Part shown: in pieces, positions 33,916-42,583 of the stretch
Numbering within the stretch: the first letter of the stretch is position 1
How the letters are laid out: every line of letters begins with the position of its first letter
Notes under the pieces: generated by a model
Databases searched by the model: none
What the model saw: the letters and a program-made list of their open reading frames with translations, nothing else
What the model was told of the DNA's origin: nothing
Made by a program: the position numbers and the translations under genes
DNA from: Blastomonas sp. CACIA14H2
Lineage (GTDB): Bacteria > Pseudomonadota > Alphaproteobacteria > Sphingomonadales > Sphingomonadaceae
Assembly (NCBI GenBank): GCA_000503195.1
Contig: AYSC01000002.1
Location: 62,001-126,000, forward strand
Reading direction: 5' to 3'
Length of the DNA stretch: 64,000 bases

Positions 33916-34503
33916 ATGCGAGTCGATGCGAGCCGTCCGGCGATTCAAAGCCCCTGGCCGCAGACGCCGCACACCTTCTCCCCGCACGCCATTCACCTGA
34001 TCCGCACCTCGGTGCAGACCAACCTGTCCTTGAGCCAGATGGCCGATCAGAAGGCGAGCATCCTGATGGGCGCGACCTTCGTGGTGTTCACCATCGCGGT
34101 CGGACAGGCGCGCGGCGGCAATGTCAGCCTGCCGCTGATGGTGCTCGCGCTGTTCGCGTTTCTCTCCGCGATGTGCGCGGTGTTCGCTATCCTGCCCTCG
34201 GTGCGCGGCACGCCCAGGCCGAAGAACGACGTGCCGCCGGGGGCGACGAATTTCATGTTCTTCGGCAATTTCTCGCACATGGCCGAGGATGATTTTGCCG
34301 ATCTGGTGATCGATCAGCTGCACATGGACGAGACGATCTTCCGCACCATGCTGCGCGACGTGCACCAGAACGGCATGGTGCTGCAGCACAAGAAATACCG
34401 CTATCTGGGCCTTGCCTATCGGCTGTTCCTGATCGGGCTTACCGTTACCTTCGCGCTGTTTCTGATCGAAATGGCGCTCGGTCATCCGATCATCACGGTT
34501 TGA
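33916..34503 (+). CDS. Pycsar-effector-domain (DUF5706-like) membrane protein
   Basis: A 195-residue protein with three predicted membrane helices: ILMGATFVVFTIAVG, LPLMVLALFAFLSAMCAVF and LAYRLFLIGLTVTFALFLIE. Preceding the first is the family-typical SQMADQKASILMG. A soluble part includes NFMFFGNFSHMAEDDFADLV and VLQHKKYRYLGLAYRLF. This is the layout of the Pycsar effector (PycTM) family, in which a cyclic-pyrimidine signal triggers membrane damage. No cyclase is seen next to it, so a housekeeping or membrane-lipid role is equally possible. The ATG at 33916 is preferred (GAGG upstream); 33895 is an alternative. Its last 11 bp overlap the convergent SDR gene. Confidence 0.72.
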   Translation: MRVDASRPAIQSPWPQTPHTFSPHAIHLIRTSVQTNLSLSQMADQKASILMGATFVVFTIAVGQARGGNVSLPLMVLALFAFLSAMCAVFAILPSVRGTPRPKNDVPPGATNFMFFGNFSHMAEDDFADLVIDQLHMDETIFRTMLRDVHQNGMVLQHKKYRYLGLAYRLFLIGLTVTFALFLIEMALGHPIITV

Positions 34504-35407
34504 GCCAGCCCTCGGCGCGGTACCAGCGCGCGGTTTCGGCCAGCCCCTTCGGCGTGGGAATTTCCGCCTGCCAAAGGTCGCGCGGCGGACGGCGCAGCGG
34601 ATCCGACGTCCAGTCGCTGTGCGCGATATAGCGCGCGCGGTCGGGCGTCAGCTTGGCTTTGGGGCCGCGCAGCAACCGGTCGGCGCGCGCGGCCATGAAC
34701 AGGCCAAGCTTCGGCGCGCGCGCGGTGCGCACCTTGCGCCCGACCGCGCGGCCCAGTGCATCGGCAAAGCCCTCATGGCCCCAGCCCTGCGGCGTTCCGT
34801 CATCGACCTCGTAGATCGCGTGCACGTCGCCCGCGCCTGCGGCGAGCCGCACCAGCAAAGCCGCCAGATCGGCGACATGGATCACCGACATGCGCCCGCC
34901 CGGCGGCAGCATGACCAGGCCTTTCGCTGCCATGCGGAACAGGTCGAGCATCTCGGTATCGCCCGGGCCATAGACGGCCGGCGGGCGGACCATGATCCAG
35001 TCGCGATCCGAAGCGGCGACCCGGTCCTCCGCCTCGGCCTTCGACCAGCAATAGTTGGACAGGTTCCGCTCGCGCGCCGCCAAGGACGAGACATGGATGA
35101 AGCGCGCAATGCCCGCCGCCTCTGCCGCCGCCAGCATGTTCTCGGTGCCGGTGATATTGCCCGCGACAAAGCCCGCGCGGTCGGGCGCGTTGACCACGCC
35201 AGCAATGTGCAGGACGACATCGGCGCCCTGGCAAAGCTCGGCAAGGCTGGCCGGATCGTCAAGCGCGCCCTGGACCCAAGTGATGCCCTCACGCGCGCGC
35301 TGCGGCTTGCGGGCGAGCGCGCGGACGCTGTGGCCCGCCGCCAGCGCCTGGCCGATCGCAGCTCCCCCGACAAAGCCGGTGCCGCCGGTCATCGCGATCA
35401 CGCTCAT
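34493..35407 (-). CDS. NAD-dependent epimerase/dehydratase-type SDR, ceramide-reductase candidate
   Basis: A 304-residue extended short-chain dehydrogenase. The Rossmann motif is TGGTGFVGGAAIGQAL and the catalytic pair is in NYCWSKAEAED (Tyr-x-x-x-Lys). The C-terminal half has the substrate-domain features of epimerases, with VRPPAVYGPGDTEML. In Caulobacter an SDR of this type (CerR) encoded near spt and acp reduces 3-ketoceramide. The same proximity here makes that role plausible but unproven. It overlaps proB by ATGA and so may be co-transcribed with obg-proB rather than with spt. Confidence 0.8.
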   Translation of the reverse strand: MSVIAMTGGTGFVGGAAIGQALAAGHSVRALARKPQRAREGITWVQGALDDPASLAELCQGADVVLHIAGVVNAPDRAGFVAGNITGTENMLAAAEAAGIARFIHVSSLAARERNLSNYCWSKAEAEDRVAASDRDWIMVRPPAVYGPGDTEMLDLFRMAAKGLVMLPPGGRMSVIHVADLAALLVRLAAGAGDVHAIYEVDDGTPQGWGHEGFADALGRAVGRKVRTARAPKLGLFMAARADRLLRGPKAKLTPDRARYIAHSDWTSDPLRRPPRDLWQAEIPTPKGLAETARWYRAEGWLKP

Positions 35408-36528
35408 AGCAGCACCAACTGGTCGCGATGGACCAGCGCGCTGCGCGGCGCATAGCCCAGGACGTCGCCAATCGCATCGCTGCGCAGCCCGACGATCCGC
35501 GCGGCATCGGCAGCGTCATATTCGCTGAGGCCGCGCGCGATGATCTCGCCCCCGGGGCCTACAATCTCGATCACGTCGCCGCGCGCGAACTTGCCCTCGA
35601 CCGACGTGGCACCGGCGGGGAGCAGGCTCGATCCCCTGGCGAGCGCCGAAACCGCGCCCGCATCGACGGCGATCCGCCCGCGCGCGGTCATGCGCCCGGC
35701 GAGCCAAAGCTTGCGCCCCTTGCCCAGCTTGCCCGCGGTGAACACGGTACAGCGCCCGGTTTCGTCGAGCCGCTGCAAGGGGTGTTCGTGCGTGCCGTTG
35801 GCGATGGCGAGATGCGCGCCCGCGCTGGTCGCGATCCGCGCCGCCTCTAGCTTGGACAGCATGCCGCCCGATCCCATGCCCGAGGCAGAGCCGCCATCGG
35901 CCATCGCGCGAATCCGCGCATCGATCCGCGCGACGCTCTCGACGAGCCGGGCATCGGGATCGTTCTTCGGATTGGCGGTAAAGAGCCCGTCGATATCCGA
36001 GAGCAGCACCACGCCGCCCGCGCCCGCTGCCTGCGCGATGCGTGCGGCGAGCCGGTCGTTGTCGCCGAAGCGGATCTCCTCAGTCGCGACCGAATCATTC
36101 TCGTTGATCACCGGCACGACATCGAGCGCGATCAGGCGGCGCAGCGTCGCCGAAGCGTTGAGGAAGCGGCGGCGATCCTCCAGATCATCGAGCGTCACCA
36201 GCATCTGCGCAGCGGTGATGCCGTGTTCGCCGAGCAGTTCGGCCCAGCACTGGCTCAGCGCGATCTGGCCGGTGGCGGCCGCCGCCTGTGCATCCTCGAG
36301 GCTCGCGCGCCCGCCCTTGGGCAGGCCGAGCCGCCGCGCGCCGAGCGCGATCGCGCCCGAGGAGACGATGACGATCCGCTGGCCCGCCCGAATGCGCCCG
36401 GCAATGTCGGCGACCAGCGAGGCGAGCCAATCGCGCCGCACCTTGCCCTCGGGCGCGACCAGCAGCGCCGAGCCGATTTTCACGACCAGCACGGGGCAGT
36501 GCGCGGGGGAGAGGGGGGAGGGGGTCAT
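35404..36528 (-). CDS. proB: Glutamate 5-kinase with C-terminal PUA domain
   Basis: A 374-residue enzyme phosphorylating glutamate to glutamyl 5-phosphate, the first step of proline synthesis. The amino-acid kinase domain (1-265) has VVKIGSALLV, IVSSGAIALGARRLGL, VVPVINENDSVATEEIRFGDND and GSGGMLSKLEAARIAT. A PUA domain (about 285-370) follows. The start at 36528 is preferred because upstream in-frame sequence enters a palindromic repeat. It lies downstream of obg on the same strand, the usual alphaproteobacterial order, and is coupled to the SDR gene by a 4-bp overlap. Confidence 0.94.
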   Translation of the reverse strand: MTPSPLSPAHCPVLVVKIGSALLVAPEGKVRRDWLASLVADIAGRIRAGQRIVIVSSGAIALGARRLGLPKGGRASLEDAQAAAATGQIALSQCWAELLGEHGITAAQMLVTLDDLEDRRRFLNASATLRRLIALDVVPVINENDSVATEEIRFGDNDRLAARIAQAAGAGGVVLLSDIDGLFTANPKNDPDARLVESVARIDARIRAMADGGSASGMGSGGMLSKLEAARIATSAGAHLAIANGTHEHPLQRLDETGRCTVFTAGKLGKGRKLWLAGRMTARGRIAVDAGAVSALARGSSLLPAGATSVEGKFARGDVIEIVGPGGEIIARGLSEYDAADAARIVGLRSDAIGDVLGYAPRSALVHRDQLVLL

Positions 36529-36582
36529 TGTCTCAACGTTCGCTGCATCTCGATTGCCCAGCTCGGCAACAACTTTGATTTT

Positions 36583-36665
36583 CGTCATTCCCGCGAAGGC
36601 GGGAATCCCGCTTCACCTTCATGGGTTGCAAAACAAGCGGGACCCCCGCCTTCGCGGGGGTGACG
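36583..36665. repeat. Palindromic intergenic repeat (CGTCATTCCCGCG type)
   Basis: The left arm CGTCATTCCCGCGAAGGCGG and the right arm CCGCCTTCGCGGGGGTGACG form a long imperfect inverted repeat between obg and proB. Each arm also folds on itself. A related unit is at 40981-41062. This family is widespread in proteobacterial intergenic DNA. Confidence 0.75.
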
Positions 36666-36708
36666 ATCAGATGTGCGCGACCCGAATTCTGCAAGCAGAG
36701 GCTCCCGC

Positions 36709-37767
36709 TCAAACCGGCGACCATGTGCCCGGCTCGTCGTCGCGGTCGGGATCGACCCCCTCGGGCTGTTCGGTCGCGGTCACGTGCGGCAGATATTCGA
36801 GCAGCGCGTCGAACAGCTTGTCGATGCCCTTGCCGGTCGCGCCCGAGATCGGGAACACACGGTCCGCGCCCGCCGCGACCAGCTCGCTCGCGAAATGCTG
36901 CATCAGCTCGTCGTCAAGCAGGTCGCCCTTGTTTAGCGCGACCAGCCGGGGCTTCTCGTCCAGCCCCGCGCCGTAATTTTCCAGCTCGCCATCGACGATG
37001 TGCATGGCTTCCACCGGATCGTCGCCATGCGCGTCGATCAGATGGATCAGCACCTGGCAGCGCTCGATATGGCCAAGGAAGCGGTCGCCGATACCCGCGC
37101 CTTCCGCCGCGCCCTCAATCAGCCCGGGAATATCGGCGAGCACGAACTCGCGGTTGCGGTGCCGCACCACGCCCAGCTGCGGGCGCAGCGTCGTGAACGG
37201 ATAGTCGCCCACCTTGGCATGCGCGTTGGTCACCTGGTTGATGAAGGTGGACTTGCCCGCATTGGGCAGGCCGACCAGCCCCGCATCGGCCATCAGCTTC
37301 AGCCGCAGCCATACCCACATTTCCTCGCCCGGCCAGCCCGGCCCGTGCTGACGCGGGGCGCGGTTGGTGCTGGTGGCATAGCTCAGGTTCCCGCGCCCGC
37401 CATCGCCGCCGCGCAGCAGCGTGATACGCTGGCCCGCATGGGTGAAATCGGCGAGCACGTCCTCCTTGTCCTCGGACAGGATCTGCGTGCCCACGGGCAC
37501 CTTGATGACCAGATCGTCGCCCCCCGCGCCGGTACGGTTGCGGCCCATGCCGCCGGTGCCGCGCTTCGCCTTGAAATGCTGGGTATAGCGAAAGTCGATC
37601 AGCGTGTTGAGACCGCTGACCGCTTCGAAGATGATGTCGCCGCCCTTGCCGCCATTGCCGCCATCGGGGCCGCCATATTCGACATATTTTTCGCGGCGAA
37701 AGGACACCGCGCCCTGTCCGCCAGCACCCGAGCGAATGAAAATCTTGGCTTGATCGAGAAAATGCAT
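36709..37767 (-). CDS. obg: Obg family GTPase (CgtA)
   Basis: A 352-residue ribosome-associated GTPase involved in 50S assembly and stringent control. The glycine-rich Obg fold (1-158) has FRREKYVEYGGPDGGNGGKG. The GTPase domain starts at GLPNAGKST (166-174, P-loop), followed by switch II LADIPGLIEGA and the guanine-specifying NKGD near 284. A short acidic tail ends in DRDDEPGTWSPV. It is the upstream partner of proB and is divergent from clpS. Confidence 0.96.
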   Translation of the reverse strand: MHFLDQAKIFIRSGAGGQGAVSFRREKYVEYGGPDGGNGGKGGDIIFEAVSGLNTLIDFRYTQHFKAKRGTGGMGRNRTGAGGDDLVIKVPVGTQILSEDKEDVLADFTHAGQRITLLRGGDGGRGNLSYATSTNRAPRQHGPGWPGEEMWVWLRLKLMADAGLVGLPNAGKSTFINQVTNAHAKVGDYPFTTLRPQLGVVRHRNREFVLADIPGLIEGAAEGAGIGDRFLGHIERCQVLIHLIDAHGDDPVEAMHIVDGELENYGAGLDEKPRLVALNKGDLLDDELMQHFASELVAAGADRVFPISGATGKGIDKLFDALLEYLPHVTATEQPEGVDPDRDDEPGTWSPV

Positions 37768-37914
37768 GGCCGCGCCCCTAACGGAAAGCGCCGCGAAACG
37801 CCAGAGTAACCGAATCGGGGCTAGACGGGCGCGTCAGGATGACCGGGCAGCGCGTCGCATTTTACGCGCAGCCCCTTGCCTGACGGCTGAGAAATACGAT
37901 ATTCGAGACGACCT

Positions 37915-38322
37915 ATGCACAGCACGACATTCCGTTCAGCGTCTCTCCGACGCCTCGCTGCCATCGTGGCAGGCGATGCAGGCCTGGTCGTGCGCGCCGG
38001 GCCCGATCGCGAGGACGATGACGGTCCGCCGGATATCGGCATCGCGGTCAAGACCCGCGCCAAGTCGAAAAAGCCCAGCCAGTACAAGGTGCTGATGCTC
38101 AACGACGATTACACCCCGATGGAATTCGTGGTGCTCGTGCTCAAGCGCTTCTTCAGCATGAACATGGACGAGGCGACCCGCGTGATGCTCCACGTCCATC
38201 AGAAGGGCGTCGGGGTGTGCGGCATCTTCACCTACGAGGTCGCCGAGACCAAGGTGAATCAGGTGATGGATTTCGCCCGGCAGAACCAGCACCCGCTGCA
38301 ATGCACGCTCGAGAAGGTTTGA
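37915..38322 (+). CDS. clpS: ATP-dependent Clp protease adaptor ClpS
   Basis: A 135-residue adaptor that brings N-degron substrates to ClpA. The core (residues about 58-135) has [20 protein letters not shown] with the Asn-Asp-Asp that contact the N-terminal residue, and the C-terminal [22 protein letters not shown]. The N-terminal 55 residues are a flexible extension, longer than in E. coli, and the start codon is therefore less certain. It is divergent from obg. clpA is not in the window. Confidence 0.92.
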   Translation: MHSTTFRSASLRRLAAIVAGDAGLVVRAGPDREDDDGPPDIGIAVKTRAKSKKPSQYKVLMLNDDYTPMEFVVLVLKRFFSMNMDEATRVMLHVHQKGVGVCGIFTYEVAETKVNQVMDFARQNQHPLQCTLEKV

Positions 38323-38378
38323 CCTTCCGGGCCTTGCCCCCCTCTTGCACCAGCCCGCGCAGCCGCTAAACAGCGGCG

Positions 38379-39662
38379 ATGGACAAGATCATCATTCGCG
38401 GCGGCAAGCCGCTTTCGGGCCGTATTCCCATTTCCGGAGCCAAGAACAGCGCGCTGACGCTGCTGCCCTGCGCGCTGCTGACCGACGAGCCGTTGACGCT
38501 GCGCAACCTGCCGCGGCTCGCCGATGTCGACAGCTTCGGCCATCTGCTCAATCAGCTCGGCGTCTCGACGATGATCGAGGGCGCGCGGCCCGAGGATTTC
38601 GGCCGGGTGATGACGCTGCGCGCGGGCCGGGTAACCTCGACCGTCGCCCCCTATGACATCGTGCGCAAGATGCGCGCGTCGATCCTGGTGCTGGGCCCGC
38701 TGCTCGCGCGCGCGGGCGAGGCGACCGTCTCGCTGCCCGGCGGCTGCGCGATCGGCAACCGCCCGATCGACCTGCACCTGAAGGCGCTCGAGGCGCTGGG
38801 CGCGGAGATCGAGATCACCGCGGGCTATGTCACCGCGCGCGCGCCCAAGGGCGGGCTGCCCGGCGGCGATTTCGGCTTCCCCGTGGTCTCGGTCGGTGCG
38901 ACGGAGAACGCGCTAATGACCGCGGTGCTGTGCAAGGGCACATCGACGCTGCGCAACGCTGCGCGTGAGCCCGAGATCGTCGACCTGTGCAACCTGCTCG
39001 TCGCGATGGGCGCGAAGATCGAGGGGATCGGCGGGTCGACGCTGGTCATCCATGGCAAGGAGCGGCTGCACGGTGCGACCTATCGCGTGATGGCCGACCG
39101 GATCGAGGCGGGCAGCTATGCCTGCGCCGCCGCGATCACCGGCAGCGCGCTCGACCTGATCGGCGCGAAGCTCGACGAGATGGAGGCGACCGTCGCGGCG
39201 CTGCGCCAGGCGGGCGTGCATGTCGAGGAAATCGCCGATGGCATCGCGGTGCGCCCCAATGGCAAGCTGCAGGCGCTCACGCTTTCGACCGCGCCGTTCC
39301 CCGGCTTTGCCACCGACATGCAGGCGCAGTTCATGGCGATGCTGTGTCTCGCCGAGGGCGCGAGCGTGCTGACCGAGACGATCTTCGAGAACCGCTACAT
39401 GCACGTGCCCGAATTGAACCGCATGGGCGCGCATATCGAGGTCAAGGGCCGCACCGCGGTGGTGCACGGCGTCGAGCGGATGGTCGGCGCGCCCGTCATG
39501 GCGACCGACCTGCGCGCCTCGATGAGCCTGATCATCGCCGGGCTCGCCGCCGAGGGCGAGACCGAGGTCAACCGGGTGTACCATCTCGACCGAGGCTATG
39601 AGCGGCTGGAAGAGAAGCTCCAGGCGGTCGGCGCCGATATCGAGCGCGTCGGCGGGGATTGA
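38379..39662 (+). CDS. murA: UDP-N-acetylglucosamine 1-carboxyvinyltransferase
   Basis: A 427-residue cytoplasmic enzyme transferring enolpyruvate to UDP-GlcNAc, the first committed step of peptidoglycan synthesis. Lys22 ([13 protein letters not shown]) and the catalytic Cys123 ([16 protein letters not shown]) are both present, so it should be fosfomycin sensitive. Six repeats of the EPSP-synthase-like fold are complete, with [11 protein letters not shown] and [18 protein letters not shown] near the end. It lies 56 bp after clpS and is followed by a palindromic repeat. Confidence 0.96.
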   Translation: MDKIIIRGGKPLSGRIPISGAKNSALTLLPCALLTDEPLTLRNLPRLADVDSFGHLLNQLGVSTMIEGARPEDFGRVMTLRAGRVTSTVAPYDIVRKMRASILVLGPLLARAGEATVSLPGGCAIGNRPIDLHLKALEALGAEIEITAGYVTARAPKGGLPGGDFGFPVVSVGATENALMTAVLCKGTSTLRNAAREPEIVDLCNLLVAMGAKIEGIGGSTLVIHGKERLHGATYRVMADRIEAGSYACAAAITGSALDLIGAKLDEMEATVAALRQAGVHVEEIADGIAVRPNGKLQALTLSTAPFPGFATDMQAQFMAMLCLAEGASVLTETIFENRYMHVPELNRMGAHIEVKGRTAVVHGVERMVGAPVMATDLRASMSLIIAGLAAEGETEVNRVYHLDRGYERLEEKLQAVGADIERVGGD

Positions 39663-39670
39663 TCGAGGCG

Positions 39671-39806
39671 CCTCTCCCCTCCGCAAGTGGGAGGGGCAGG
39701 CCCGGCTTGTCCGAGCCGGGGTGGGGCAGGTGCACAACCGGTGGACAGGCCCACCCCGGCTTCGGCTACGCCTCAGCCACCCCTCCCGCAGGCGGGAGGG
39801 GAGAGG
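39671..39806. repeat. Composite palindromic intergenic repeat
   Basis: The outer arms CCTCTCCCCTCC (39671-39682) and GGAGGGGAGAGG (39795-39806) are perfect inverted repeats. Inner palindromes include CCCGGCTTGTCCGAGCCGGG. It lies between convergent murA and an acyl-CoA dehydrogenase and may terminate both transcripts. Confidence 0.75.
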
Positions 39807-39811
39807 CGGGA

Positions 39812-40948
39812 TCAATACCCAAAGATCTCGGCGACGCGGCCTGCGTGGAAGTTCGCATCGCCCATGAACTCGTTGAGCGCCCGATCGCGCTTCATGTAGA
39901 AGCCGATATCGTACTCGTCGGTCATGCCGATGCCGCCATGCATCTGCACGCCTTCGCGCACCGCCAGATTGGCGCTGCGCCCGGCCTTGGCCTTGGCAAC
40001 CGAAACGAAGATGTCGGCGCTGTCCTGGCCCTCGTCGAGCAGCTGCTGCGCCTTGAGCACGGCGGCGCGCGCGATTTCCATCTCGCTGTACAGATGCGCT
40101 GCGCGATGCTGGAGCGCCTGGAATTCGCCGATCAGACGGCCGAACTGCTTGCGCTGCTTGAGATAATCGACGGTCATGTCCATCGCGCCCGAGCCGACGC
40201 CCACCAGCTCGGCGGCAGAGCCCGCACGGCCCGCCTTGAGCAGCGCCGAGAGCACCTGCCAGCCATTGTCGACATCGCCGATCACCGCATCGCCATCGAC
40301 CTCGACACCGTCGAGCGTGACATGCGCGGCCATCGAGCTGTCGACCAGCCGGGTGTTGTCGATCGAGAGGTTGGCAGCGTCCTTGTCGACCACGAACAGC
40401 GTGATCCCGTCGGTCTCGCCTGGCGCGCCAGCAGTGCGCGCGGCGACGATCAGCGCATCGGCGCTCGCGCCCTGCACGACGAACTGCTTCTTGCCGCTGA
40501 GCCTGAAGCCGTTGCCCGATTTTTCCGCCTTGGTCGCGATCTGCGCCGGACGATGCTTGGCATGCTCGTCGATCGCCAGCGCCAGCACGGTTTCGCCCGC
40601 GAGGATGCCGGGGAAGAACTTGTCCTTGAGATGCTGGCCGCCATGGTTGAGCGCCGACACGCCGGCGACCGCCGTGGTCAGGAAAGGCGAAGGCGAAAGA
40701 TTGCGGCCGATCTCTTCCAGCACAACGCCCGCCTCGACATGGCCGAGGCCGAGCCCACCATCATCTTCGCCGATCAGGATGCCGGTAAAGCCCATCTCGC
40801 CGAACTGCTTCCACAGCGCGTGGCGGAAACCGTCCTTGCAGCCCTCGTCGCGCAGCTTGCGCATATGGCTGACCGGGGCTTCGGTCTTGAGAAATTCGCG
40901 CGCGCTGTCGCGCAGCATGGCTTGGTCTTCGTTGAGGAACATGGGCAT
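39812..40948 (-). CDS. Acyl-CoA dehydrogenase, short-type subunit
   Basis: A 378-residue acyl-CoA dehydrogenase-family protein. The N-terminal MFLNEDQAMLRDSAREFL is usual. The middle domain is weakly conserved (LSGKKQFVVQGASADALIVAA) and lacks the typical SEP..GSD block. The C-terminal part has RKQFGRLIGEFQALQHRAAH and GVQMHGGIGMTDEYDIGFYMKR. Such sequences are often the second subunit of alpha2beta2 acyl-CoA dehydrogenases used for steroid or branched side chains. The preceding gene on the same strand (41088-42269) is the other type, supporting a heteromer. The start at 40948 (or 40942) follows a repeat unit. Confidence 0.87.
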   Translation of the reverse strand: MPMFLNEDQAMLRDSAREFLKTEAPVSHMRKLRDEGCKDGFRHALWKQFGEMGFTGILIGEDDGGLGLGHVEAGVVLEEIGRNLSPSPFLTTAVAGVSALNHGGQHLKDKFFPGILAGETVLALAIDEHAKHRPAQIATKAEKSGNGFRLSGKKQFVVQGASADALIVAARTAGAPGETDGITLFVVDKDAANLSIDNTRLVDSSMAAHVTLDGVEVDGDAVIGDVDNGWQVLSALLKAGRAGSAAELVGVGSGAMDMTVDYLKQRKQFGRLIGEFQALQHRAAHLYSEMEIARAAVLKAQQLLDEGQDSADIFVSVAKAKAGRSANLAVREGVQMHGGIGMTDEYDIGFYMKRDRALNEFMGDANFHAGRVAEIFGY

Positions 40949-40980
40949 GGGATTGTCTCGCAATGTTTGAGATGTCCGGT

Positions 40981-41062
40981 TCCCCGCGAAAGCGGGGATC
41001 CATCTCCTGCCGGTGCACCAAAACGTCACGCTCCGGAGATGGACCCCTGCCTGCGCAGGGGA
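40981..41062. repeat. Palindromic intergenic repeat between two acyl-CoA dehydrogenase genes
   Basis: The arms TCCCCGCGAAAGCGGGGATC and its partner ending CTGCGCAGGGGA, with inner CATCTCC/GGAGATG, form a nested inverted repeat. It is of the same type as 36583-36665. The two flanking genes are probably one transcript interrupted by this unit. Confidence 0.7.
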
Positions 41063-41087
41063 CCGATCAAAAAGGGCTATCGGCGGC

Positions 41088-42269
41088 TCAAGCGCCGGGC
41101 AGGTCGAGGATGCGCTTGGAGATGACGTTGAGCATCACCTCGCTGGTGCCGCCCTCGATGCTGTTCGCCTTTGTGCGCAGCCAGTTGCGCGCCTTGGCAC
41201 CGCCCTTCGAGGCTTCGCTTTCCCATTCGAGCGCGTCCGAGCCATTGCCCGCCATCACCAACTCGTGGCGCCGCTTGTTGAGCTCGGTCCCGGCATATTT
41301 CATCATGTTGGGCTGGGCAGGATGGCCCTTGCCCGCCTTCATCTCGTCGCCGAAACGCTCGGCCATCGCCTTGAACGCGAGCGCATCGACATCGAACTGC
41401 GCGAGTTCGGCGCGCAGAATGCCGTCGTCGAGCTGCCCGAGGCCATTGGTACCGATCGAGTTCTTGAGCTGCGCGCCGAGCGAGGGCGCGCCATCGCCCA
41501 GGCCGCCGCCCGAGATCATCTCGCGCTCATGGCCGAGCAGATACTTGGCGACGTCCCAGCCGCGGTTGAGTTCGCCGACGATCTGATGCTTGGGCACCAC
41601 GACATTGTCGAAGAACGTCTCGCAGAAAGGCGAATTGCCGCTGATCAGCTTGATCGGCTTGGTGGTGACGCCGGGGGTCTCCATGTCGAACAGCAGGAAC
41701 GAGATGCCCTGATACTTGTTCGTCTTGTCGGTGCGGACCAGGCAGAAGATCCAGTCGCACTTGTCGGCATAGCTGGTCCAGATCTTCTGGCCGTTGACCA
41801 CCCAGTGGTCGCCCTTGTCCTCGCCATAGGTCTGCAGGGACACTAGGTCCGATCCCGAACCCGGCTCCGAATAGCCCTGGCACCAGCGGATTTCGCCGCG
41901 CGCGATCTGGTTCAGATAATGCACCTTCTGCTCTTCCGTGCCGAAGTGCAGCAAAGCGGGGCCAAGCATCCAGATGCCGAAGCTCGACAGCGGCGGACGG
42001 GCGCCGATCCGGGCCATCTCCTGGCGCAGGATCTTGGTTTCGGCCGCGGACAGGCCGGCACCGCCATACGGCTTGGGCCAGTCGGGCACGGTATAGCCCT
42101 TCGCGACGCAGCGTTCGAGCCACAGCTTCTGCGCCTCGTTCTTGAACTGCCAGTTGCGTCCACCCCAGCACACGTCGTCGTCGCCGCGCACCGGCTCGCG
42201 CATCTCGGCGGGGCAATTTTCCTCCAGCCATGCGCGCACTTCTGTCCTGAACTGATCGAGATCGCTCAT
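41088..42269 (-). CDS. Acyl-CoA dehydrogenase, large-type subunit
   Basis: A 393-residue FAD enzyme. It has VPDWPKPYGGAGLS in the N-terminal domain, CQGYSEPGSGSDLVSLQT and VVNGQKIWTSYADKCDWIFCL in the beta domain, and the C-terminal GGTSEVMLNVISKRILDLP. This is the FadE type common in steroid, terpenoid and branched fatty-acid pathways. ATG 42269 is favoured because AGAGAGG stands 6 bp upstream; ATG 42275 is too close. It is upstream of and probably co-transcribed with the smaller subunit, and divergent from a transporter across a region with a LiuR-like operator. Confidence 0.9.
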   Translation of the reverse strand: MSDLDQFRTEVRAWLEENCPAEMREPVRGDDDVCWGGRNWQFKNEAQKLWLERCVAKGYTVPDWPKPYGGAGLSAAETKILRQEMARIGARPPLSSFGIWMLGPALLHFGTEEQKVHYLNQIARGEIRWCQGYSEPGSGSDLVSLQTYGEDKGDHWVVNGQKIWTSYADKCDWIFCLVRTDKTNKYQGISFLLFDMETPGVTTKPIKLISGNSPFCETFFDNVVVPKHQIVGELNRGWDVAKYLLGHEREMISGGGLGDGAPSLGAQLKNSIGTNGLGQLDDGILRAELAQFDVDALAFKAMAERFGDEMKAGKGHPAQPNMMKYAGTELNKRRHELVMAGNGSDALEWESEASKGGAKARNWLRTKANSIEGGTSEVMLNVISKRILDLPGA

Positions 42270-42413
42270 CGTCATCCTCTCTGCGCCTGAATTCGTTTCG
42301 GGTCCCAACGGGCTCTGGCCGGGAAGCTTTTCCTGCGGCCAAAACCGTCCGTCGCGGGCCAGTCTATGGTGGACGCAAGGCGGCTGCAAGCCTGTTGAAT
42401 CCTAGGCCGGATG

Positions 42414-42449
42414 CCGTAACGTCACCCTCACGGCAGTTGACGTTTACGG
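42414..42449. promoter_or_regulatory. Imperfect inverted repeat, LiuR-like operator candidate in a 314-bp divergent gap
   Basis: CCGTAACGTCA (42414-42424) and TGACGTTTACGG (42438-42449) are inverted repeats differing by one base. TTGACGTTTACG resembles operators of LiuR-type MerR regulators of acyl-CoA catabolism. The gap between the acyl-CoA dehydrogenase (42269) and the transporter (42584) also holds a half copy of a palindromic repeat at 42287-42305. No other gene was seen in it. Confidence 0.45.
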
Positions 42450-42583
42450 TAGCTGCCATATGGTATCGGCCCAAGGGACACGGACAGGAGAGAATCAATG
42501 CAGCGGGCCCTGCAGGCCATCGCATCGCGGGTGCATCGGCGCCGTGCGACCGGGCTGCACCCTGGGACGTGCGCGCGCGCCGC

